64,000 bases of DNA from Cercospora beticola (taxonomy: Eukaryota > Ascomycota > Dothideomycetes > Mycosphaerellales > Mycosphaerellaceae), in assembly GCF_033473495.1 (NCBI RefSeq), contig NC_088942.1:248001-312000 (forward strand). The letters are read 5' to 3'. The position numbers and the translations under genes are program-made. The notes beneath the pieces are model-generated. The model made no database searches. It was not told where the DNA came from and saw only the letters and a program-made list of their open reading frames with translations. Below, piece by piece: positions 52,208-63,410 of this stretch (the stretch's first letter is position 1; every line of letters begins with the position of its first letter).

Positions 52208-52847
52208 TGGAACACAGAAGGCTGTGTATACATAGCAGGCTGTGGTGACAGAGATACAAAGTCTTCACGGCACAAAGCGAATCTTGATTACGTGGACAGT
52301 AGCCAACTTTAGACGGTTCACATGAAAGATTGACTGAAAATGTCTAACGCACGCCAGCCGGAGAGTACAGAGCTTGCTTCAGTACTGGAAACATTGTCAA
52401 CATCTGCCCCGTATTAAGAACGATATATCAAGCGTCAGAAAAGCGGTTTATGTGTAAGGAAGTCTCAAAATTCTTGCTCCAGCAGGACTCAAGCTCGCGA
52501 CTCCGACCAGCCCTGTTCCAGAAAGGGCTGGCATCTGCTGCACCGAACAACGATATGGTGGCAGTGGCGTGGTAGGCGATCCGAATGTTTTGATTCTGGC
52601 CGACAGACATCTTCTATGGAGCACCAAAGTCTGTCTAGCATCCAGAACGCCGATTTTTTTCTCAATGTCTTATCGACTCGAAAGACCATCTCTATCTCTC
52701 TCTACTCAGCGACACCCTTCGCTCTCTTTGCATGCCATGCCAATCATTCCCTTCGCGCCCACCGGTGTAACTTAACAGCCGAGTCACGACGTTGGGCTCA
52801 GGTTCCTCCAGCGCCTTCTGGACTTGGACTTGGCGTATCGTATAGTC
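52208..52847. other. Intergenic region with a strong hairpin
   Basis: No gene. It contains a perfect 8-bp inverted repeat at 52507-52531 (CCAGCCCT-N9-AGGGCTGG), listed separately, and a CT-rich tract around 52690-52730. Confidence 0.4.
52507..52531. repeat. Perfect 8-bp inverted repeat, 9-nt loop
   Basis: CCAGCCCT and AGGGCTGG flank GTTCCAGAA. The surrounding sequence resembles parts of a tRNA but no acceptor stem forms, so it is listed only as a hairpin. Confidence 0.5.
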
Positions 52848-53195
52848 CTAAGCAAGATATTGCCCGTAGAACTGCTCGAGTTCACGCACCGCCAAAGCCA
52901 CCTCTTCTGGATCGTCGTATAGATCTATGTGACCTGCACCAGGGATAGTAAGCCTCTGCGTAGCACCACCAAGAACTTGATCCAGTCTATCAGTGTGCCA
53001 CAGCGAGCCTGCCTCTGCGCCAGCAATGAGCAAGGTGGGCTGTGTCAGGAGTTCATCGGCGAGATGGTAAGCATCGAATGAAGCGATCAGAGGGAAGCTG
53101 GTCGTGAGCATTCGGTTTGGCGCGTTTGGGTGCTGAGCTCGTGGCGTGAGATAGTAGTCACTGGCTTGAAAGAGACTGGGAGAAGTCGACTCATC
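52848..53195 (-). pseudogene. Alpha/beta-hydrolase C-terminal remnant
   Basis: Open from an apparent acceptor (TAACAG at 53196-53201) for 115 codons to a stop at 52848. It reads DYYLTPRAQHPNAPNRMLTT, then TQPTLLIAGAEAGSLW and TIPGAGHIDLYDDPEEVA, the C-terminal third of a fungal alpha/beta hydrolase with the catalytic His in GHIDLYDD. The part with the GxSxG nucleophile is absent: only about 200 bp separate it from the next gene's stop, and that space contains no matching exon. It may be translated from the internal ATG at 53111, but I regard it as a remnant. Confidence 0.6.
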
Positions 53196-53402
53196 CTGTT
53201 ACCATGACTGGGCAGGTGTTGTATTCGCATGAGAGACACAGTTGTGGGCGCCGAAGAGACAGTAAAGACGCCAAGCATCGCACATTGCGCCGAGATGGAC
53301 GTTTCGGCCTGGTCGAAAGCAAATCCACTCCACCCTTTCCTCACCTCACCTTGTATACACGTCAGCATGTTCATCCTCCCGGCTATCACATACTTCGCAC
53401 GC

Positions 53403-54457
53403 TCATTCATCCCATAGAATCAGACCTCTTAACTCGACACTCTGCCTGTCCTCCCCGAAGTCCTCGTCACACTGGAACGCCGTATGCGGCACCCGTCTCG
53501 CCACTTCCTCTTTCTCACAAGAATCGAAAATCTTGAACACGATTGCCTCCTCGGGCATCATTCCCTTACAATAATACCAGCGGTGCTCACCTTCTACCTT
53601 CTCCGGGGGCGCCACAGACCATGTCTCCACATCATTCCTCTCGAATGCTTTACGCGTGACTTCGGAAAGCTGTTCGTGGTTCTCAGGTCGGCGGAACTTG
53701 GCCACAACTGGGCGCAGAGATGTGTCTGGGATGCTACGGGCGTCGAGGAAGGCGAGGTTCTCGCGCGTGACTGGATATATAGGACGCCAGATGTTGATGA
53801 TTGCCCAGCGTTTCTTGCGCGACAAGATCTCTGGCGCTTCGTGCGGTAGGTAGAAATGTAGGCGAGTCTCAGCGCCAGCGTATGAGTGGTCTATGAGGGG
53901 TTGGTATACTAGTCAGGTGATATCACGACAAGCGGGGAGATGTATGTGACTTACCAACGTGAACATATCGTGCAGAAGTTGGAATGGGAGTTCTTTCCAT
54001 GTCCTCTTTATCCTTCGTCGCTTCGGCGAATTTGTCCCAATTTGATTTGCGACAAACATGACCCATAATATGCACACGAGAGCCTCCCGTTCTGGTTTTG
54101 GGTATCCCCTCGTCAGCTTCCAGCACAAAGTCTCTTCCGTTTGAAAGTGAGACGCAAGACTCACAGTCTCTTCAATAACTCCTCACACTCCCCATAGTAC
54201 ACTTGCTTGATTCTCTCATGACTGTCCGTATCTTCGGGTGTTAATTTACTCGACTCTTTCACATACTCAAAACCATGAACATCAAGCTGAAACTCTTCTT
54301 CCCGTCCGCGGATGTCAGTGATCGGGACTTCGACATATTCAAAAGGACGTCTCTTCTCGCCAACAGTGCCGAACCAAAAAGATTCGTACCCGCCTTTGGC
54401 GGGGTCGAGATAGTAATTCAGCGTAGCTTTGACGTGATGGCCTTCAGCGTGTGGCAT
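53403..54457 (-). CDS. AsaB/CmcJ-like hydroxylase or desaturase
   Basis: Exons 54165-54457, 53955-54091 and 53403-53890, 305 residues; introns 73 nt (54092-54164, GTGAGT donor, GCTGAC branch) and 64 nt (53891-53954, GTAAGT donor). Phases agree and the joins read LKRL-TGGSRVHIMGH and YVHV-DHSYAGAETRLHFYLP. The family (related to 7-alpha-cephem-methoxylase P8 and AsaB) is found in fungal secondary metabolism and is thought to act as an iron-dependent oxygenase. Conserved parts: ATLNYYLDPAKGG near the start, KRWAIINIWRPIYPV, and HRWYYCKGMMPEEAIVFKIFDS near the C-terminus. Substrate unknown. Confidence 0.8.
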
Positions 54458-55757
54458 GGTCGCGAATTACCAAATTCTGCGCCTCGTAAACAGAAGAAGC
54501 AAGGGTAAGTAGAAGCTTGTGTGTACTTGGCACGAAGATATGTGCAATGCTCGCCTTATCGAACGTTCGACCTTGCAATGCCATATATGCAGCGAATACT
54601 CCAATCACGATAAAGACTTATCGCAGGGTATACTCAGGCTTAGCTCTTCGAGCCATTGAACACGTGCTCGAAATTTGCAGCTGTTCTGGTCGAAGTCTCA
54701 GGGCGATTCGAAACTAAGCAGAAGCGAAGTATTGCCATGATTACGGATAGCTGAACGTGGAGATCCCGCGCGGTCTGTAGTTCGGTCAGTAGGTAGCTGT
54801 TGCTCAGATGATGTACCCATTCACAACGACTTGAGGATGCGTCCAAGAGTGTTGAATTCGAGCGAGGAAATGGGAGATGAGAAGAGAGGAAGTGAAGTGG
54901 AGGGTGGAGAAAGCCAAGAACGGATTTCGGAGAGAAGTCCACTTTCTGTTTGCGAGCTTCAGCGGCGGAAATGCGGGGCTTGATCCTGCGCACGAACATC
55001 GCTGTCTCCGTTTGCTTGTTCTAGGTACGCAACAGTAAAGCTGGAAATGTCCTCTGTCGGGAGTCGGGACAGCGATGGCGAAGCAGACAGCTGCGGTCTA
55101 GATTGTCTTCGAATCCCCAAAGAGCATGCGGAGAGCTATTCGAGCGACCCAAAGCTTTAGGCCCGCCAAAAATCGCCTTGTACAAGAAACACGACAAAAA
55201 CCAGCACTTTCGAGCACTGCAAACTGCGCGATTTTAGCACAAACTTTGTGCGATTCCTAGTAAGTCTCGAAGTAACGAACTATCGTCGAATGTTGGCTAT
55301 GCCTCTGTTTACGTACGATACGATATAGGTATACGTCGCTATCGCTATTTCGACGCTAGTTCTTAAGGTTAACGACGAAAAGGCAGCCTAAGGCCGATTC
55401 CTCGGCGGCACGTAACAGAGTTGGTGTTTACGAAAGTAACTTTGTCGACCTATGCTAGGACGACAAGAAAGACAGGGTTGCAACGAGGATTCGTGCGACA
55501 AAGACCTCGGTTTGTCGTTGCATTTCGTTATTGCAGGCGGTTCAGACTGGCCCGAAGCTTGCGGAATTCAGCTCAGTTGACACCAAAATGGCCACACCAG
55601 ATACACAAGGCTGAGATGGCGGCTTTTACAACTTTCCTCCAAGGGACCGAATTCTGCTGTTCGAATATTTTCGAGGTTGCTATCACCCGGGAGTTGTGAG
55701 CAGCAAAGAATTGCCCTTTTGCCCCTTTTGTATTTGAGAGATCTACATCAATCCACC
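54458..55757. other. Intergenic region, degenerate
   Basis: No gene supported. From about 55260 to 55440 the sequence is rich in short TACG/CGTA and CGAAG words and may be transposon debris, but no ends were recognised. A 120-codon minus ORF starting with ATG at 54999 looks spurious. Confidence 0.35.
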
Positions 55758-56175
55758 ATTGCCATAGATTCAGTCGGGGCTACGCTGGGATCTGCCTCGC
55801 TCCTCTTCCTTCTCTACGACACGTGTGATCGCTTATACTGGGGCAGCCAGAAGATGCAATATTTTGGAAGGGATCACTGCAAGAGCGCATGATTATCAGT
55901 TGTCTGATGTCTAATATCAGTGTTATTATGGACACCAAAACGACCGACATGCGAGAGCCTCCGGACTTGAACAACCCCGATCATCACGGACAAAATCCGT
56001 ACATGACAGGGGATCTCGAAATAGAGTGCAAAGGGCCGTTCTAGATCTTTCGGCACTGCGAGTACAATGAACTCAGCCCGAAAGACGCCTTGAACTATGA
56101 GATCTCCAAGCGACTACGGCGTGTCGACATGCGACTGAAGCAGGTTGGGCTACAATTTATTGAAGCCGACTAGCT
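55758..56175 (+). pseudogene. Degenerate copy of the HeLo-like gene
   Basis: Starts IAIDSVGATLGSASLLFLLY then CDRLYWGSQKMQYFGRD, clearly the N-terminus of the gene at 50312. The start codon is ATT instead of ATG. A 1-nt deletion near 55880 shifts the frame; the alignment then resumes as CLMSNISVIMDTK, matching GLMSNLDVIMGTK. An in-frame TAG follows at about 56042-56044, and no C-terminal half is found. Same strand as the intact gene, about 5.4 kb away. Confidence 0.8.
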
Positions 56176-56773
56176 CCTCTGACCTCTTTCTAAAGAGATC
56201 TGACGTTGAAGCTTCTCATTTGTAGAACAGCCGTGATCAAAAAGACTTCTGGATCACGGTCATCATGCCATGCACGCACGAATTTGTCCGAGAGGCTGTT
56301 GGCAAAGATTGGTCGAGAAACTCTAATCGTAACTCCGCTGCTGACTGCACAACGCCATAGTTGCTGCATACGCCTGAGCACTCTGGCGATCTGACTAACA
56401 CGACATGGTTCAGGACAGCATCGCATTCGCTAGCCCCGATAGACCTGGTTCCGGTGTCGCTGTGGTGCGCCTGCAACATGTGTCTGAGACTGAGGACAGT
56501 CGGATTCCGGTCATTTGAGCGTCAGTGTTCCGCTGCCCGACATAGATGGGGTAAGGGTCGCTGCTGTGACGAAGTATAAGTGCACTGAAGACGGAGAGCA
56601 GCTAGTTGGGCTCAGCTTGGTCGTCAACAAATCGCCCGTACATATCTTTTGCGGCAGCGAACTCAACAATTATGAAGTTCGGTAATACTTATCAAAGTGC
56701 CGCTGTCCCGACTCAGCGCCGATGCTGACCTTCTTGACCAGATCCACCAGCCGTCCTCACCAAGAGCAGTTAA

Positions 56774-57322
56774 TACCAACTCGTCGAAGGCTCAGATAAA
56801 GAACCATGCTTAGCCGAAGAAGATCGCTCAAACCTGCAGATATCTGTCGAAGCAAAACGGCGACAAGCACGAAACCTGTGGGCTGCGTTTGTGATCTCCC
56901 TTGCGGCCGTTCTCATGACCTCTGCAGTCGCTTCACTATATTATACCCGTCACAAAAACTCTTCCGAGCACATGCACTGTGGAAACTCACCCGAGGAAGC
57001 CGAAGCACTCGGCTGTAAATTCGACCTGATGACCTACGGCTGGATTCATCCGAATTGCTACAACGAATCGTTATCAGCAGAGTGGCAAGCAGAATGGGGG
57101 CCATGGGAGTGGAGAACCGAGAAGGATGGCACCAAAGAGACGGAGATTCCATATGAAGCACTTCCGTATCAGCGCGTCGTGTATGGTTCTCAAGGATATC
57201 ATGAGATCCACTGCTTGTACTCTTTCAAGCTTGTACACTTGGCAGGATTCGAAAAGACAAGCTTGAAGCTTTCGACGAAACGATCAGTCAGGAATACGAC
57301 ATGTATGCAGCTCCTGACATGA
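56774..57322 (+). pseudogene. Remnant of a small fungal membrane protein
   Basis: Open frame from just after a TAA (56771-56773) to a TGA at 57320-57322. It reads YQLVEGSDKEPCLAEEDRSN, then a membrane segment LWAAFVISLAAVLMTSAVAS, then MHCGNSPEEAEALGCKFDLM and WIHPNCYNE, GYHEIHCLYSFKLVHLAGF. The CG-x-S-x2-EA-x3-GC-x-FD pattern is typical of a fungal family often found near tyrosinase or UstYa genes. No ATG begins the N-terminal part, so the start looks lost, unless an upstream exon splices to CTGCAG at 56852-56857. Similarity stops near 57250, where a GMC fragment begins. Confidence 0.55.
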
Positions 57323-58686
57323 GCGTTCATGGCGAGCACGGAGCACTTCAACTCTCAATCCCTAGGGTATGGGAGGATCCTGTTACGCTTCAGCTCGAGG
57401 CCGCCAGAGCGTCTAATCTGGGCCTCAATCTAGACATCAACAGTGGCAACCCATTAGGAATGGCCAGCGTGCCTTCGACAGCCAAAGCTGGGCTCAGGAG
57501 CACAGCCACGAAAGCTTATTTGGAGAACGCTCCCCACAACCTGACAATCATGACTGAGACCACTGTGGCTAGAGTCATTCTAGATGGCACGAAAGCGATC
57601 GGAGTCCGTACTGCAAACGGAGATGAATGTAATGTACCTTCTTTCATGCGAGAGTCAATACCGGCTGACGCAGAGCTTGACCACAGACCGCGCATCGAGA
57701 GAAGTCATCCTCTCAGCGGGAGCAGTGAGCACTCCGAAACTTCTGATGTTGTCAGGCATTGGCGATACGAATGAACTCGCCAAGCACAATATCGAGACAT
57801 TGCATCACCTTCCTGGAGTGGGCAAGAACCTCCAAGACCATCTATCAGCTCCTTTCTGCTGGAAGCAAAAGAAGGGCGCAGTGGACTGGCCAAAGCACTT
57901 TTCAAATCCTGATACCATCGCAAAAGCACGAGAACAATTCATGAAGGATGGGACGGGTCCATTGAGCGTCTTCTTCCAGGGTCTAGTCATGGGATTCTTC
58001 AAAGCCGACGAAGTCCTGGATAGCGAAGAATTTGATGGCTTGGATCAGGACGTGAAGGATCACTTGCGTAATGAGACTATCCCTGTGTGGGAGCTGAGCA
58101 GCCGTAAGCAATAAGAATTGTTCGTTGACTCCACGGCACAATACTGACAAGTGTAGACATTCCACCCTGCACTCCAAACGCATTATCCGCTCCTGAGAAC
58201 CACTACCTGACAATGTTCATCTTCCTTCACAACCCACAATCTCGAGGAACAGTCCGTCTTGCCTCTGCTGATCCCAATGCCCCACCGCTCATCGATCCCA
58301 ACTTCTTCTCTCATCCCTTCGACACTCTGTGTGCTCTAGCAGCCACTAAGCGAGCACTAGCTTTTACTCGTTACCCTTCGATTGCGGCGGACATTGACTA
58401 CCAAGCCGATGGACCTGAAAGTGAGAGCGATGAGCACATCCTGCAATACTGGAGAAAAGCTGCTTCTAGCACATGGCATCCTTCTTGTACTGCGAGCATG
58501 GGAAGGGAGGAAGATGAGACTACATGTGTACTGTCCGACTTCAAGGTAAAAGGCCTTCAAGGTCTGAGAGTCGTTGACTTGAGTGTGCTTCCTTTCCTGC
58601 TGAGTTGCCACCCAGTGAGCATTGCGTATCTGGTCGGCGAGATTGCAGCGGAGAAGATCATTGGGGGTTTTGAGTTGGACAAGTAG
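57253..58686 (+). pseudogene. GMC oxidoreductase lacking the FAD-binding N-terminal half
   Basis: Three segments: 57253-57633, 57674-58103 and 58157-58686, joined by introns of 40 nt (GTACCT...GCTGACGCAG) and 53 nt (GTAAGC...GTGTAG). The reading begins KDKLEAFDETISQEYDMYAA, then SVHGEHGALQLS, NGNPLGMASVP-like text and [20 protein letters not shown] (the second GMC signature), and ends with SSTWHPSCTASMG and LRVVDLSVLPFLLSCHP, which carries the C-terminal catalytic region. The Rossmann GxGxxG and the first half of the protein are missing. A possible start ATG is at 57301, but without the FAD loop the product should not bind cofactor normally. Confidence 0.75.
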
Positions 58687-58998
58687 ACAAGTATAGGCCA
58701 GTTATAGAATCTTGTCATGTAGACCATCAGAAATAGACTTGACTCCAATGCACTTCTGCTCTCACTGCCTGCAGATGACTCGGAACGATTTGCACCAAGT
58801 TGAGCAGCCCAAGATTGTTCCCAGGAATTCGGACTCTCGACCAAGAAAGAGAGAAGCCAAAAGAGGCGAGAGAACAAAATGCAGCCTGGCGAGTACAGAC
58901 CTTGAGACGTGTGAGGAAGCAGAGAGTTCGTGGGAATAAATTTGATTGACTCACATGCTTTGGGCCCTGAGTTCCAAACAAACAGAGCTGCCGCACCC

Positions 58999-60765
58999 CT
59001 AAGGTGTCACCACCTTCTCCGGCGCAATACTAACAGTCCTCTGCGCCTCAGCCATGATAGCCATCTCCTCCTGCCCACTCGTATCCCCAAAAGCCTCATC
59101 CATCTGCTCCAAGGTCTTACCCTGCGTCTCTGGCACAAACAAAAAGGCCCAGACCCCAGCAAGCCCACACCAAGCGGCAAAGAAGATATAAGTCCCATAT
59201 CCCAGACTAGCCAACATAGGCGGCGTTGCAACCCCAATAATAAAATTGCACAGCCAAATCGTCGCAACAGACAGAGCCACACCTTTCGATCGCATGCTGT
59301 TGGGAAAGACCTCCGGTGGAAGAGCCCAGCCCAAAGGCGAGTATGAGACTCCGTAGATGAGGATGAACATGAAAGCCATAGCTACGCAAGCCCAGCCCGC
59401 GGCGGAGTTTTGGCTCCAGTCATCTTCGTAGACGCTAGATAAGGCGGCGATAATGATGTAGCAGATGCAGCACCCGAAACCGCCCCAGATGGCTAAAGGC
59501 CTTCTGCCGACGTGGTCGATGACAACGAAACAGACGGCTACGGCGACGAGTTGGAGGTAGTTGAAGACGCCGGAGAGGATCAGGGCCATTTCGGGGGTTT
59601 GGCCGAGGGACTCGAATAGTGTGGGGGCGTAGTAGATGAAGGCGTTGATGCCGCTGAATCTGAGTTGAGAGATTATATATTAGCGGCATATTCCACCAAG
59701 GTATTTTGACGCGGTGGAACGTGGTCACTTACTGTTGGAAAAACGCGACACCGACACCGACCACCAGACGACGCCAAATCTTCTTGCGGAACAGATCCAG
59801 CCACGACCACATCTCGCGCTTGATGCCCGTGACACCAGGATGGCGGCGTTCCTGTACAATATTCTGGAATCGGACCTCAGTCATGATTCCAGTGAACTCC
59901 GCTTGCACTCGTGAATCTTCAGCCGGCAGACGTCTCAACTGAGATAGCGATTTGAGACAATCGTCCGACCTATCTCTCATCGCCAGCCATCGTGGCGAGA
60001 ACGGGAAGAAGTTGATGAAAATAGCGAGCAGCGTCGCGGACACCATTTGGAGACCGAGTGGCAGTCGAAAGGAGATATCACCCGCGAGATCTTTGGTCCC
60101 GTATGTGATCCAGAAAGATATCACGACGCCAGAGACGATCGAAATAGACTCCAGTACTAGCAGCGAACCTCGAATGTTGGGCGGTGCGATTTCGGAGATG
60201 TATAATGGTGCACCCTATGACAAGTGATCAGGTTTTGGACTACATTGTGAATTATCATCTGCTGTCTACTTACCAGTGCCAGTGTCCCCACTCCAATTCC
60301 ACCAATCGTGCGTCCGGCGACCAGTGTTCCATAATCTTGCGCAGCCGTCTGCATAATGGCGCCAATGTTGAAGATGACCGTCACAACTGAGAGAGCTCGT
60401 TTCCGAGAGATCCTGTCGGCGAGGTACGGGAAGGCCAATGCACCTATGAAGGCTCCAAATTCCAGCATGCCAGTCATGAAGCCTTTACCGAACGGTGTCG
60501 CGGCTCGGGGGAATTGCTCATGGAATTGCTCCATGGTATTGATGATGGAGATGACTCCTTGGTCATAGCCGAAGGAGAAACCACCCAGCGAGGCCAGGAA
60601 TGCCGCAGCGACGACATACGGTGACTGCCATAATCCGCGCATGCCACCAGGGCCATAGCTGACATCGTCGTACGGTATCGGTTCATCGTCGAGATATTCT
60701 ATGCGCTCGTCCTTGACTGCGTCCAGGTCTTTGTCCGCCATTGTGGCAGGATCCTTCTCAGCCAT
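58999..60765 (-). CDS. MFS sugar transporter
   Basis: Twelve-helix proton-sugar symporter or facilitator of the fungal hexose/quinate group. Exons 60274-60765, 59733-60214 and 58999-59659, 544 residues; introns 59 nt (60215-60273, GTAAGT) and 73 nt (59660-59732, GTAAGT...CTCAG). Junctions: GVGTLAL-GAPLYISEIAPPNIRG and AFFQQ-FSGINAFIYYAPTL. Signatures: FGYDQGVIS, LADRISRKRAL (loop 2-3), PESPRWL-like FSPRWLAMRDR, DHVGRRPLAIWGG, and VPETQGKTLEQMDEAFG near the C-terminus. It ends about 310 bp from the GMC remnant. Substrate unknown. Confidence 0.9.
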
Positions 60766-63048
60766 GGCGACGGCTTCAGATCGGTGAGAGAGTGGTCGTC
60801 TGGTTCGATGTCCTCGATAAATCGAGTGCTTCTTCTCCTGGCCACCAAGAAGGTGGGGAAGTAGTGTTATTTATGTCTCCTCACTCACGCACACTTCACC
60901 ATGGAGGCACAAGTGACGATGCTTATCGTAGGGCCCCGAACGTATGTGGAGTTGGCATAGGGGAAGGAAGGCGGACGGAAATGCCCTAAACGGACGCCAC
61001 AGAAGCCGAAAGCTTCCTGAAAAGGCTGCCGCACGAGGCTGAGCGGATAGGCCCGAGTGGAGTGATACACGAATGGTAGTTCTAGTCACTGTTCCAAGAG
61101 ATTCGATACCTGTGTAAACATGTTACACGCCAATGGTCGAACCGCATTCAAAGTGGGACCGGCAAGGAACGCAACGTCAGCCTTCTCCGCAAGTCTGGGG
61201 TGAAGGTTGCAGAAGTGTCAAGCCTGAATATGGGGGACCCCGCATGTCGCACGGCCACACTTCGCCATCACAGATGCGGAAATTTCTGCCGTTCCGCAAG
61301 TCTGCTGGCAAGTGAATCCGGCTCAAACCGCCAGATGCCGCGGATGACGACTCCAGACAGCGCCAGTCTTAGCATCAGGCAATTCATCCCGAATATCTAT
61401 GCTGTCGTCATATGAACATAGTTCATGCCTGTCTATCGAGAGAACATGAAAGTCTACGATCGCCCATTACGCAGCTCGATGGTCAACGATTCCTGGTCGC
61501 GGCTGCTGCTCGACACGTGGCGGGTTCCTGAGTCCACGTGGAGAAGCCTATTGTGACCTGTCCAGATAGAGTATTGCTGAGATCACGGCAGAGCCCTCGT
61601 CTTCTTCGACAATCGTGGAAAATCTCATCTTTCTTCTTCATTTTGGTCAAGGAAGAGGGCCAATCCCACTCTGCTACTGCCTCACAGCTGTAGAACGAGG
61701 GTTTGCGAGCGCGATGGGGTCCCAACCGAGTAGCATGCTGCAGCAAACACAATACTGATTTCTGTGATCGATTTACGATATCTGGTTGTTTCAGTGTCGG
61801 AGTCAAAAAAAGGGCAGCGGCAACTCGGGTTTTGAGAGCATCCGCGATTGCGTTTCGGCCCGATGGCTACTTTCTGTTCACTGTAGGTCTCGCGTCGAGG
61901 TGCATGCAGCAACGAATATCGCCGTATGCATCACCATGAATTTCATCATCCTTTCGTGTTCTGCAGCTCACGCTGATACTAGTCCATTCGCAGTCGACTT
62001 GCGCTGCAAGGCCAGCCTCGATGACAGAGTGTGCAAGAATCCACATTCGGACCCGCGATTGAACAGCCCCTTTTCGTTTCAGCAGACCCTAGGGCTGCCA
62101 TCATCCCGTCTATTCCGCTCACCTTAAAACAAGGGCTCGACTCCCGCGGCAGCAATCGGGAGCCAGGTACGAAGACAGTTCTGTGTCTATGCGTATTTCC
62201 AAGATCCTCCTTCACCTGGCTAGCAGTTTCTCAACCGTACCTTCTAGCCCGCAACTACACCACTTCATCCCAAGTTCGCTTGTCGTCCATCAGCAGAATG
62301 TCGGCCTGTGCACTCGCACGACTTGCTTATCAAGCGAGATACGACCTCTCGCAACTCGAAAGCCTGGATTGTCTGAGAATCGAATGAGATCAGCTAGCAT
62401 GGAGAAATCATCCAACTTGTTTCGTGAAGGTGAACCATCTGGCCCAGCATATATATTGGCGATTTTACTACACCACACAGCTCGAAAACCAAGACAAGCA
62501 CGTCGTTTCCGATGGATCATCACAAGTTCTCAGTCATAAGAAATAAAATTGTATACGAACGGGCAAGCGTCGGCGGATCCAAGCACCTCAGCCCTACCAT
62601 TGCCCTCACGACTGTCTCAAGTCCCAAGACAAGTGTAATCCGATGGTCGTCGAACGAATGAGCAGAAAATTATCTTTGCCATCATACAGTCCGACTCTAG
62701 GCCCGATGAAAAGTGCGCACAAAACCAGACCATCGGAGAGCAGTCCTTGATCGTCAGAACCAGCAGTTCACAAAGCCTTCATCAAATGGCAGTCAAAATC
62801 TCAAGGGTACTACACACTGACAGGGTGCGGCAGACTACCGATCGGGCCCTGTGAAGATGACAGTGTCCAATGTCTGTGCAATGGGTCTAGACAATCCATC
62901 CGCCTGCTGCAGACAGCCACAAAAGAGCGATCACGCGCAGCGACTCGCGGAGGCACTCATTCATAGTAACCCTCCTTCTCACAATGATCCAACTCAATCC
63001 TACAGTCTGAACCACTCCTTTTAACCCCAACCCGAGACGACCACCACT
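60766..63048. other. Gap of 2.3 kb without a supported gene
   Basis: Scattered short ORFs only. Around 61280-61302 the sequence GCGGAAATTTCTGCCGTTCCGC contains opposed CGG/CCG triplets. The promoter of the secreted-protein gene must lie near the end. Confidence 0.4.
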
Positions 63049-63410
63049 ATGCACTTCACCGCACCCACCCTCCTCCTCCTCCTCACCTCCCTCAGCGCCC
63101 TCACAACAGCCTACGACGTCTCCGCCAGCTGCATCGGCAAAGCAGGCAACAAATACAACATAATGGTCCAATGCGCCTGCACAAACGGCTACCGCAGCTG
63201 TCTACCAGCAAAAAACAGTGGTGGACCGAATATGAATTGCTCCGACTACACTCGCACATGCGCGTTTACGAATTCAGCTGGAGGAGACGCAGATACCGTA
63301 AGTCAAAGGCACTTAGTTAGCCATGAGCAGTCGCAGTAAACTGACCTGGGGGAAACTTTGTGTTTCTGCAGTGTACGATTCCTCCCACTCCGCAATGTGC
63401 TTCTACATAA
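63049..63410 (+). CDS. Small secreted cysteine-rich protein (candidate effector)
   Basis: Exons 63049-63297 and 63372-63410 around a 74-nt intron (GTAAGT...TTCTGCAG), 95 residues. A clear signal peptide (MHFTAPTLLLLLTSLSALTT) would be cut near residue 20-22. The mature part of about 74 residues has eight cysteines (SASC, QCACT, RSC, NCSD, TCAF, DTC, QCAS), an even number suited to four disulfides. One N-x-S site is present (NCSD). Without the intron the frame would end after a non-Cys tail. No domain recognised. Size and cysteine content match apoplastic effectors or antimicrobial-type proteins; the role is inferred. Confidence 0.75.

Noticed and set aside
52440..52560. tRNA-like segment
   Set aside because: A hairpin and a T-arm-like stretch are present on the minus strand, but no 7-bp acceptor stem or proper D arm forms.
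54640..54999. 120-codon minus-strand ORF with ATG
   Set aside because: No domain, no signal and low-complexity composition; likely chance in an intergenic region.
60885..62539. Several 60-118 codon ORFs on both strands
   Set aside because: They overlap each other, many lack ATG, and no splice model links them to a recognisable protein.
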